NCBI GenBank assembly: GCA_913776675.1
Contig: CAJYRE010000066.1
Location: 1 to 8,143 of the forward strand
DNA: 8,143 bases
Direction of reading: 5' to 3'
Origin: Rhizobiaceae bacterium
GTDB taxonomy: Bacteria; Pseudomonadota; Alphaproteobacteria; Rhizobiales; Rhizobiaceae
Shown: positions 1 through 5,719 of the stretch, piece by piece
How the letters are laid out: every line of letters starts with the position of its first letter
How positions within the stretch are numbered: the stretch's first letter is position 1
Notes under the pieces: generated by a model
What the model saw: only the letters and a program-made list of their open reading frames with translations
Databases searched by the model: none
Told to the model about the DNA's origin: nothing
Made by a program: the position numbers and the translations under genes

Positions 1-107
1 AAATCGATCTAGACGATTGGCATTTTTTTGGTATGGTTCGTTAACAAGAATAAAAAGTGGGGTTTGTGGATCGCTGAAGGGGAAATCAGTTTGTTTTTGG
101 TGCGGTC

Positions 108-124
108 ATGAAAATGAATTTCAT
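108..124. promoter_or_regulatory. Candidate operator dyad upstream of the transport operon
   Basis: An inverted repeat ATGAAA-N5-TTTCAT lies about 90 bases upstream of the first gene of the operon. The size (6-5-6) and the position upstream of a weak promoter candidate would suit a dimeric transcription factor such as a LacI- or GntR-type regulator, but no regulator gene is visible in the window. The region is AT-rich, so a short dyad can arise by chance. This is a tentative call. Confidence 0.25.
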
Positions 125-149
125 AAAATGCTCCGGTGACGATTTCCAA

Positions 150-178
150 TTGACTATTGCGGTCTAAATTCGCAGGAT
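150..178 (+). promoter_or_regulatory. Weak sigma70-like promoter candidate for the operon
   Basis: TTGACT at 150-155 is a good -35 box. At a 17-base spacing the only partner is CAGGAT (173-178), a poor -10 that keeps just the A2, A5 and T6 positions of TATAAT. The start point would fall about 25-30 bases before the ATG at 214. Alphaproteobacterial promoters often have weak -10 boxes, so this is plausible, but the real promoter may lie further upstream or be activator-dependent. Confidence 0.3.
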
Positions 179-213
179 TGTGAAAATAAATTACGACTGG
201 GAAGGTCTCGGGT

Positions 214-1386
214 ATGAAAGTTGCGGTCATTGGGCTTGGGTTCAGGCTTGGCTATCTGGGGCGTGTGTTTCGGGACATTGATCCTGATTTTGAGATCGTT
301 GGTTATGTCGATCCCGAGCCGGCCGGTCTGCCAGGCTTGATTGCTGCCGGTGTACCTGTTTTGAAAGCCTATGAAACGCCGCAGGAAATGATTGCTGCCG
401 AGACGTTTGATCTGTTGATGGTCGGCTCGCCCAACCACCTGCATCTAGAGCATATCCGTATTGGGCTTGAGGCTGGCCTGACTGTATTCACGGAAAAACC
501 GATTGTGATTTCCGTGGAGGAGAGCATGCAGCTTGCCTCCCTGCTGCATCAATATGGGCATGACCGACTGCTGGTTGGTCTCGTGCTGCGCTACTCGCCG
601 CTTTATCGTGATCTGCGGGATGCACAGGTTAAAGGCCTGTTGGGCGATGTGGCTTCCATTGAGGCATCTGAGCATATAGAGCCTTACCATGGCGCGTTTT
701 TCATGCGCGACTGGCGGCGATATGGCCGTTACACAGGCGGTTTCATGCTGGAAAAATGCTGCCACGATCTCGATCTGTACAATGGCGTTGTTGGTCGGCG
801 TCCGCGCTTTGTGGCCAGCTTTGGCGGACGCAAGAGCTTTGTACCGGAAAATGCGCCCGCCAACGATGGCATCAACGATATGGAACTCTACCATCGCAAG
901 CCGAGCGGTTGGTTGGGTGCTGACAAAGTGTTTGATAGCGATGCCGACATTATCGATTATCAGACCGCCATCGTGGAATATGAAAATGGTGTGTCGATGA
1001 CATTCCACACCAACCTGAATGTGCCAGACCAATTCCGCCGCTTCTGCGTGGTGGGTTCCAAAGGCATGGCAGAAGGCGATTTTGTGCGTGGGTTCCTCAA
1101 TGTTCACAATGCCCGCAACAATGAAAAACTGATTGCCTCCACCTATTCCGCCCCGTCTGAAAGTTCACATCACTACGGTGCTGATGAGCAGATGGCGGCC
1201 GATGTTCTCGCTTTTGTCAATACAGGTGCCCAGCAGCCCGTGTCCGCCGTGGATGCGATTGAGGCTGGCATTCTGGCGTTGTCGATGGATGAAGCCCGCT
1301 TCGGGCGCAAGGTTGTGGATCTGGCTCCTGTGTGGGAGCGGTTTGATGCCTGCCTGAACGGCACATCTGTGGCCAAGTCAGCATAA
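214..1386 (+). CDS. Gfo/Idh/MocA family NAD(P)-dependent oxidoreductase
   Basis: This 390-residue cytoplasmic protein is a sugar- or polyol-type dehydrogenase of the Gfo/Idh/MocA family, which oxidises or reduces a hydroxyl on a cyclic sugar, inositol or derivative with NAD(P). The N-terminus is a Rossmann fold: GLGFRLG at residues 7-13 matches the GxGxxxG dinucleotide loop, and YVDPEP follows the second strand. SPNHLH and then EKP (94-96, Lys95) match the conserved family segment that carries the catalytic lysine. The C-terminal alpha/beta domain has EKCCHDLD (180-187), where family members usually have a DxGxHxxD pattern: His184 and Asp187 are kept, but the first Asp is Glu180 and the Gly is Cys182. 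The ATG at 214 is preceded by GGGAAGG (199-205) at 8 bases. The length is normal to slightly long for the family. It is the first gene of the transporter operon, 13 bases before the first permease, so it probably acts on the imported compound. Substrate and cofactor preference are unknown. Confidence 0.92.
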   Translation: MKVAVIGLGFRLGYLGRVFRDIDPDFEIVGYVDPEPAGLPGLIAAGVPVLKAYETPQEMIAAETFDLLMVGSPNHLHLEHIRIGLEAGLTVFTEKPIVISVEESMQLASLLHQYGHDRLLVGLVLRYSPLYRDLRDAQVKGLLGDVASIEASEHIEPYHGAFFMRDWRRYGRYTGGFMLEKCCHDLDLYNGVVGRRPRFVASFGGRKSFVPENAPANDGINDMELYHRKPSGWLGADKVFDSDADIIDYQTAIVEYENGVSMTFHTNLNVPDQFRRFCVVGSKGMAEGDFVRGFLNVHNARNNEKLIASTYSAPSESSHHYGADEQMAADVLAFVNTGAQQPVSAVDAIEAGILALSMDEARFGRKVVDLAPVWERFDACLNGTSVAKSA

Positions 1387-1399
1387 GGAGGCGGTTCTG

Positions 1400-2284
1400 A
1401 TGGAAGCAAGACGCGGTGCTGTCTTTTTTGCCTGGTGCCTGCTGCTACCAGCCGTGATTTATATCGCCTTTATTGTGGCCTATCCTTTGGTGGATACCTT
1501 TATTCTGTCCTTCACCGATGCGTCGTTGAAACGGGTAACAAACTGGGTTGGCTGGACCAATTATCAGAAGATTTTCAACGCGACTTTTGCCGATGTTATC
1601 ATCCGCACCTTTGTGTGGACGTTTTTCTCGGTGTTGTTCAAGATGATTATCGGCACTTTTGGTGCCACCTTGCTCAACAGTGCCGTGCCGGGCCGCACCC
1701 TGTTTCGTATTCTCACTATGCCGCCGTGGATCGTGCCGATGGCCATTGGCATTTTCATGTGGGGATGGATGTATAATGGCCAGTTTGGCATGATTTCCGG
1801 CATGTTGCAGCGGTTTGGTCTGGTGGATGGTCCGGTGGCCTTTCTGGCCTATGGCTCAACGGCCTTCTGGGCCACGATCTTCACCGATGTGTGGATTGGT
1901 GTGCCCATGGTGACGCTGTATCTGCTGGCGGCCATTCAAGCCATTCCGTCTGATCTGCATGAGGCAGCATGGACCGATGGCGCAGGGCGGTTCTATCGCT
2001 TCCGGCGCATCACGCTGCCGCTTTTGGTGCCTGCGATGATCACCATGTCGATGCTGTCGCTGATTTCCACCTTCAATTCCTTCGATATTATCTGGATTTT
2101 GACACAAGGTGGCCCAAGCGGCACGACCACCACGATGATTATCGACACGTATAAGACGGCTATCGGCTCTTATAAATATGGGGAAGGGGCTGCGCGCGCG
2201 GTGTTGATCTGCCTGTTCCTGTCCGTCTTCAGCTTTTGTTATTTCCGTATCACCAGCCGCCTCTCACAGGAGCCTGCCCGATGA
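1400..2284 (+). CDS. CUT1 sugar ABC transporter permease, MalF/UgpA type
   Basis: This 294-residue inner-membrane protein is one of the two channel subunits of a binding-protein-dependent carbohydrate importer. Hydrophobic segments at about residues 10-35, 66-92, 102-124, 153-180, 206-228 and 265-284 give the expected six membrane spans. The EAA loop that docks on the ATPase is clear: EAAWTDGAG begins at residue 188 and is followed by FYRFRRITLPLL. The segment FDIIWILTQGGP (228-239), followed by a threonine-rich run, is characteristic of MalF/UgpA-type subunits. It lacks the long periplasmic insertion of enterobacterial MalF. The start at 1400 has a near-perfect ribosome binding site, AAGGAGG at 1385-1391, eight bases upstream, which overlaps the stop codon of the oxidoreductase. 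The last four bases overlap the start of the second permease (ATGA), so the two subunits are probably translationally coupled and made in equal amounts. The transported substrate cannot be deduced. Confidence 0.95.
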   Translation: MEARRGAVFFAWCLLLPAVIYIAFIVAYPLVDTFILSFTDASLKRVTNWVGWTNYQKIFNATFADVIIRTFVWTFFSVLFKMIIGTFGATLLNSAVPGRTLFRILTMPPWIVPMAIGIFMWGWMYNGQFGMISGMLQRFGLVDGPVAFLAYGSTAFWATIFTDVWIGVPMVTLYLLAAIQAIPSDLHEAAWTDGAGRFYRFRRITLPLLVPAMITMSMLSLISTFNSFDIIWILTQGGPSGTTTTMIIDTYKTAIGSYKYGEGAARAVLICLFLSVFSFCYFRITSRLSQEPAR

Positions 2285-3141
2285 GCGTTGACAGACATGC
2301 GATGATCAATCGCTACAAATGGTATGAAATTATCGGCATCTACTGCGGTGTCGCGGTGTTTCTCACCTTTGTGCTGGCACCGTTTGTTGAAGGCTTTCTG
2401 GTGTCGCTGAAGCCGCTCAGCCAGCTGTTTTCATCGCCCTATCGCTTCTGGCCGGAAAACGGCTCGTTTGATGCCTATTATACCATGTGGGATCATGTGC
2501 CGGGCTTTGCCCGCTATGTGTTCAATTCGTTTTTCATCTCAATCACGGCAACTGTGGTGGTGTTGATTCTCGTTGTTCCTGCGGCTTATGCCTTCGCCCG
2601 GTTTGAGTTCAAAGGCAGGGGGGTGTTGTTAGGAACATTTCTCGCGGTCAATATGTTTTCAGGCGCGGTTCTGTTGATTCCAATTTTCCGTTTGATGCGG
2701 ATTGCGGGAATGCTCAACACCTATTTTGCCTTGATCGTTCCGCTGATCGCGTTTTTGATCCCAACTGCAACTTGGTTGCTGCGCGCCTATATGATGCGCA
2801 TTCCCAGAGAGTTGGAAGAGGCGGCCTATACCGATGGCGCGGGATATTTCTACACGTTTCGCCGGGTTATTTTGCCGCTGGCCATGCCGGGAATTTCTGT
2901 GGTTGCCATCACGACCTTTATCACGGCCTATGCGCAGCATTTTATCTTCGCGCTGACCTTCAATTCCAAATCGGAACTCATGCCGCTGCCCATTGGCCTG
3001 TTTGCTTATTTCGGCCGTCAGGAAGTGGTGTGGAACGAGCTGATGGCGGCCAGTTTTGTGGGCATTACGCCCGCAATGATCATGATTTTCTTCCTGCAAC
3101 GCTATCTGGTGAGCGGCCTGACGGCGGGTGCTGTGAAATAA
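2281..3141 (+). CDS. CUT1 sugar ABC transporter permease, MalG/UgpE type
   Basis: This is the second channel subunit of the importer, 286 residues from the chosen start. Six membrane spans are visible at about 17-42, 82-106, 114-137, 146-168, 203-228 and 255-275. The EAA loop reads EAAYTDGAG from residue 180, continuing FYTFRRVILPLAMPG, closely parallel to the first permease. The C-terminus QRYLVSGLTAGAVK is the classic ending of MalG-type permeases. I chose ATG 2281 because it has AGGAG at 2268-2272 with an 8-base gap, gives a normal cytoplasmic N-terminus and forms the common ATGA overlap with the upstream gene. An in-frame ATG at 2236 would add 15 residues, overlap the first permease by 49 bases and has no better ribosome binding site. 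The gene ends 63 bases before the binding-protein gene. Confidence 0.95.
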   Translation: MSVDRHAMINRYKWYEIIGIYCGVAVFLTFVLAPFVEGFLVSLKPLSQLFSSPYRFWPENGSFDAYYTMWDHVPGFARYVFNSFFISITATVVVLILVVPAAYAFARFEFKGRGVLLGTFLAVNMFSGAVLLIPIFRLMRIAGMLNTYFALIVPLIAFLIPTATWLLRAYMMRIPRELEEAAYTDGAGYFYTFRRVILPLAMPGISVVAITTFITAYAQHFIFALTFNSKSELMPLPIGLFAYFGRQEVVWNELMAASFVGITPAMIMIFFLQRYLVSGLTAGAVK

Positions 3142-3192
3142 ACAGACATACAAGGGTTTCGGGATTACCGGGCATATTCCATTGTCAACAAA

Positions 3193-3197
3193 GGGGA
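3193..3197 (+). promoter_or_regulatory. Ribosome binding site of the solute-binding protein gene
   Basis: GGGGA sits seven bases before the ATG at 3205 and ten before the adjacent in-frame ATG at 3208. It lies in a 63-base spacer after the second permease, so this gene is initiated independently, unlike the coupled permease pair. No convincing separate promoter is visible in the spacer. Confidence 0.5.
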
Positions 3198-3204
3198 ACC
3201 AAAG

Positions 3205-4428
3205 ATGATGAAATCTCTGACACTTCTGGCCGGCACACTGGCGCTTCTTGCCAGCTCCGCGCTTCCAGGCCTTGCGGCTGATAAGCAAATCAGTTGGATT
3301 TATTGTGGCGATACAATTGATCCGATTCACCAGAAATACATCAAGCAATGGGAAGACAAGAATCCGGGCTGGAAAATCGCCCCTGAAGTTGTTGGCTGGG
3401 CACAGTGCCAGGATAAGGCCACAACGCTGGCCGCGGCTGGCACACCTGTTGCCATGGCCTATGTTGGCTCGCGCACGCTGAAGGAATTCGCCGAGAATGA
3501 CCTGATTGTTCCAGTGCCAATGACGGATGCGGAACAGAAGAGCTATTATCCGCACATCGTTGATACCGTGACCTTTGATGGCAAGCAGTGGGGCGTTCCA
3601 ATCGCTTTCTCCACCAAGGCGCTCTACTGGAACAAGGATCTGTTCAAGCAGGCTGGCCTTGATCCTGAAAAGCCACCGAAAACATGGGCTGAAGAAATCG
3701 CTTATGCCAAGCAGATCAAGGAAAAGACTGGCATTGCTGGGTATGGCCTGCCCGCCAAGACCTTTGATAACACCATGCACCAGTTCATGCATTGGGTGTA
3801 CACCAACAATGGTCAGGTGATCGACAAGGACGGCAAGATCACCATGGACAGCCCGGAAGTGCTGGCAGCGCTTCAGGCCTACAAGGACATCACCCCTTAT
3901 TCTGTTGAAGGCGCAACCGCTTATGAACAGAACGAAATCCGTGCGATCTTCCTGGATGGCAAGGTCGGCATGATTCAAAACAGCTCGGGTGCTGCAACCC
4001 GCCTGATGAAAACCAATATCCATTGGGGCATCACCACCCTGCCGCTTGGCCCATCGGCCAAGGGTCCGGGCACGCTGCTGATCACCGACAGCCTTGCCAT
4101 CTTCAAGGGGTCAGGTGTGGAAGACAAGGCTATTGAATTTGCTAAATTCATCACCTCGCCCGGCCCGCAAGGCGAGTATGAATTGCAGGGCGATGCAGGC
4201 CTGACTCCTTTGCGTCCTTCGGCACAGGTGGATGAGTTCGTCAAGAAACAGCCTTTCTGGAAGCCGCTCATCGATGGCATCACCTATGGCGGTCCAGAGC
4301 CTTTGTTTAAGGATTACAAGGGCTTCCAGAATGTCATGATCGAAATGGTTCAATCGGTCGTCACGGGCAAGGCAGAGCCTGCCGCAGCACTGAAGAAGGC
4401 TTCTGCTGCTCTGGAGCAGTACAAGTAA
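3205..4428 (+). CDS. Periplasmic sugar-binding protein of the ABC importer (family 1 SBP)
   Basis: This 407-residue extracellular solute-binding protein should capture the substrate in the periplasm and deliver it to the two permeases. A Sec signal peptide is evident: MMK, a hydrophobic stretch rich in Leu/Ala (5-20), then PGLA with a likely cut after Ala24. The mature protein begins ADKQISWIYCG, and the NPGWKIAPEVVGWAQ segment followed by AAAGTPVAMAYVG matches the start of MalE/UgpB-type proteins (Pfam SBP_bac_1). GVPIAFSTKALYWNKDLFKQAGL is the typical hinge-region motif, and NEIRAIFLDGKVGMIQNSS fits the usual GKxAM segment. Only two cysteines occur, Cys34 and Cys68. A GGGGA ribosome binding site (3193-3197) precedes the ATG at 3205; the ATG at 3208 would serve equally. 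Lysine is coded by about 30 AAG against 7 AAA, unlike the neighbouring ATPase (7 and 7), which points to selection for high expression. A hairpin follows the gene. The ligand is unknown. Confidence 0.95.
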   Translation: MMKSLTLLAGTLALLASSALPGLAADKQISWIYCGDTIDPIHQKYIKQWEDKNPGWKIAPEVVGWAQCQDKATTLAAAGTPVAMAYVGSRTLKEFAENDLIVPVPMTDAEQKSYYPHIVDTVTFDGKQWGVPIAFSTKALYWNKDLFKQAGLDPEKPPKTWAEEIAYAKQIKEKTGIAGYGLPAKTFDNTMHQFMHWVYTNNGQVIDKDGKITMDSPEVLAALQAYKDITPYSVEGATAYEQNEIRAIFLDGKVGMIQNSSGAATRLMKTNIHWGITTLPLGPSAKGPGTLLITDSLAIFKGSGVEDKAIEFAKFITSPGPQGEYELQGDAGLTPLRPSAQVDEFVKKQPFWKPLIDGITYGGPEPLFKDYKGFQNVMIEMVQSVVTGKAEPAAALKKASAALEQYK

Positions 4429-4438
4429 GCATCAGATC

Positions 4439-4471
4439 ACCGGCTGCGTCTGCGTATCAAAGGCAGCCGGT
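4439..4471 (+). terminator. Intercistronic hairpin after the binding-protein gene (attenuator or mRNA stabiliser)
   Basis: ACCGGCTGC (4439-4447) pairs perfectly with GCAGCCGGT (4463-4471), a 9-base-pair stem with a 15-base loop, starting 10 bases after the binding-protein stop. The sequence after it is pyrimidine-rich (TCCTTCTTG) but has no clean T run, so it would terminate only partly. In CUT1 and other importer operons, hairpins in this position are known to protect the binding-protein mRNA or to reduce read-through into the ATPase gene. That role here is inferred. Confidence 0.6.
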
Positions 4472-4515
4472 TCCTTCTTGTAATTTGATCGGCCACCGTG
4501 CGTGGCTGTTTGACT

Positions 4516-4519
4516 GGAG
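4516..4519 (+). promoter_or_regulatory. Ribosome binding site that decides the ATPase start (GTG 4530)
   Basis: GGAG ends ten bases before GTG 4530. The upstream in-frame TTG at 4485 falls just past the intercistronic hairpin, with only T-rich sequence in front of it and no Shine-Dalgarno. The 15 extra residues it would add do not resemble the usual start of MalK/UgpC proteins, whereas MGQLYLNKIVKSYG does. Confidence 0.6.
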
Positions 4520-4529
4520 ACGTGTCGCT

Positions 4530-5660
4530 GTGGGTCAGCTTTACCTCAACAAAATCGTCAAATCCTATGGTCATTTTGACGTGATCAAAAGCGTTTCGCT
4601 GGAGATCAAGGACGGCGAATTCATGGTGTTCGTCGGGCCATCCGGCTGCGGCAAGTCCACGCTGTTGCGCATGATTGCCGGTCTGGATGACACGACAAGC
4701 GGTGACATTGTGATTGATGGCAACCGGGTCAATGCCCTGCCGCCGGTTGAGCGCGGCATTGCCATGGTGTTCCAGTCCTACGCGCTTTATCCGCATATGT
4801 CGGTGTTTGAAAACATTGCCTTTCCGCTGCGTGTGGAAAAAATGCCGGAAGCCAAAATCAGAGAAAAAGTCGAGGGTGTGGCCAAGGTTTTGCAACTTGA
4901 CCAGCGCTTGCAGCAGCGTCCGGGCCAGCTTTCGGGCGGGCAGCGTCAGCGTGTTGCCATTGGCCGCGCCATTGTGCGCGAGCCTAAGATTTTCCTGTTT
5001 GACGAGCCGCTCTCGAACCTGGATGCGGCCCTGCGCGCCGATATGCGCATTGAGTTGACCCGCCTGCATCGTCAGTTGAAAACAACGATGATCTACGTCA
5101 CCCACGATCAGATCGAAGCCATGACCATGGCAGACCGGATTGTGGTGCTGAACGGCGGCAATATTGCGCAAGTGGGCGCGCCACTTGAATTGTATCACAA
5201 GCCGCAAAACCTGTTTGTGGCAGGTTTTATTGGCAATCCCACCATGAATTTCGTGCCTGTGGTCTGCAAGGGTGTCAGCGCTGAAGGTGTGACTGTGGGG
5301 TATGAAGATCAGACCGTGACCATTCCCGTGTCAGGTCGTTCCGAATTGGTGGGGCAAGCGCTGACATTGGGCATTCGCCCTGAACATCTTCATCTTGGTG
5401 CTGCCGATCTGTCAGTGCATGTCACGCCAACGGCCATTGAGCGTCTGGGGATCAGCACCATTGCCTATTGCACCTTGCCTGGCGGACAGGCCTATTGCGC
5501 TGTGCTTCCCGGCTCTGCTCCCGTGCATGTTGATCAACCTTTTACCACAGGAATTCGGGCGGCTGATTGCCATCTGTTTGATGCGGACGGCAATGCCCTT
5601 GAACGCCATATTGACTGGCAGGCTGAAACCATGCCGGAAGCATTGAAGGCCGCTGTTTAA
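4530..5660 (+). CDS. ABC transporter ATP-binding protein, MalK/UgpC type
   Basis: This 376-residue cytoplasmic ATPase powers the importer by binding the EAA loops of both permeases as a dimer. All nucleotide-binding motifs are intact: Walker A GPSGCGKST (36-44), Q-loop Gln82, signature LSGGQ (134-138), Walker B with DE at 158-159, D-loop SNLD (162-165) and switch His192. Residues from about 236 on form the OB-fold (TOBE/MalK) regulatory domain, beginning FIGNPTMNF, with the typical GIRPEHLHLG segment. The length is close to that of MalK and UgpC. The start is GTG 4530, supported by GGAG at 4516-4519. It begins 101 bases after the binding-protein stop, with a hairpin between, and is the last gene of the unit; its stop codon lies in the loop of a second hairpin. 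ATPases of this type can sometimes serve more than one CUT1 importer, but the position here argues for a dedicated partner. Confidence 0.94.
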   Translation: MGQLYLNKIVKSYGHFDVIKSVSLEIKDGEFMVFVGPSGCGKSTLLRMIAGLDDTTSGDIVIDGNRVNALPPVERGIAMVFQSYALYPHMSVFENIAFPLRVEKMPEAKIREKVEGVAKVLQLDQRLQQRPGQLSGGQRQRVAIGRAIVREPKIFLFDEPLSNLDAALRADMRIELTRLHRQLKTTMIYVTHDQIEAMTMADRIVVLNGGNIAQVGAPLELYHKPQNLFVAGFIGNPTMNFVPVVCKGVSAEGVTVGYEDQTVTIPVSGRSELVGQALTLGIRPEHLHLGAADLSVHVTPTAIERLGISTIAYCTLPGGQAYCAVLPGSAPVHVDQPFTTGIRAADCHLFDADGNALERHIDWQAETMPEALKAAV

Positions 5661-5667
5661 GCGGCCT
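5647..5667 (+). terminator. Small hairpin around the ATPase stop codon
   Basis: AGGCCGC (5647-5653) pairs with GCGGCCT (5661-5667) around a 7-base loop that contains the TAA stop. The stem is GC-rich but is followed by CCCC and not by a T run, so it is not a full terminator. It may cap the 3' end of the mRNA together with the stronger stem-loop 20 bases downstream. Confidence 0.4.
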
Positions 5668-5687
5668 CCCCATCTCTTCCAATCGAT

Positions 5688-5713
5688 AAAGGCCACGTTT
5701 CGCGTGGCCTTTT
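5688..5713. terminator. Bidirectional rho-independent terminator between convergent units
   Basis: AAAGGCCACG (5688-5697) and CGTGGCCTTT (5703-5712) form a perfect 10-base-pair stem with a 5-base loop. On the plus strand it ends in TTTT (5710-5713), 28 bases past the ATPase stop. On the minus strand it ends in TTT, just past the stop of the PLP enzyme gene at 5720. It fits the 59-base gap between two converging genes and should stop both transcripts. The T runs are short, so termination may be incomplete. Confidence 0.8.
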
Positions 5714-5719
5714 GCAATG

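Noticed and set aside
9..230. A 73-codon minus-strand open frame in the leader region
   Set aside because: No recognisable domain, and it runs antisense through the leader and into the start of the oxidoreductase. A small divergent gene cannot be fully excluded, but nothing positive supports it.
445..1107. A 220-codon open frame antisense to the oxidoreductase
   Set aside because: The translated sequence has no recognisable domain and lies wholly inside a well-supported gene.
2659..4023. A 454-codon open frame on the minus strand across the second permease and the binding-protein gene
   Set aside because: It runs antisense to two clear genes, has no family motifs and an odd His/Arg/Gln/Asn-rich composition, and crosses a gene boundary. 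It is a by-product of codon bias on the plus strand.
4485..4529. Upstream TTG start for the ATPase, adding 15 residues
   Set aside because: No ribosome binding site, position right behind a hairpin, and an N-terminal extension unlike the family. GTG 4530 fits better.
4437..5207. A 256-codon open frame antisense to the ATPase
   Set aside because: It mirrors the conserved ATPase motifs, has the same His/Gln/Asn-rich shadow composition and no convincing ribosome binding site.
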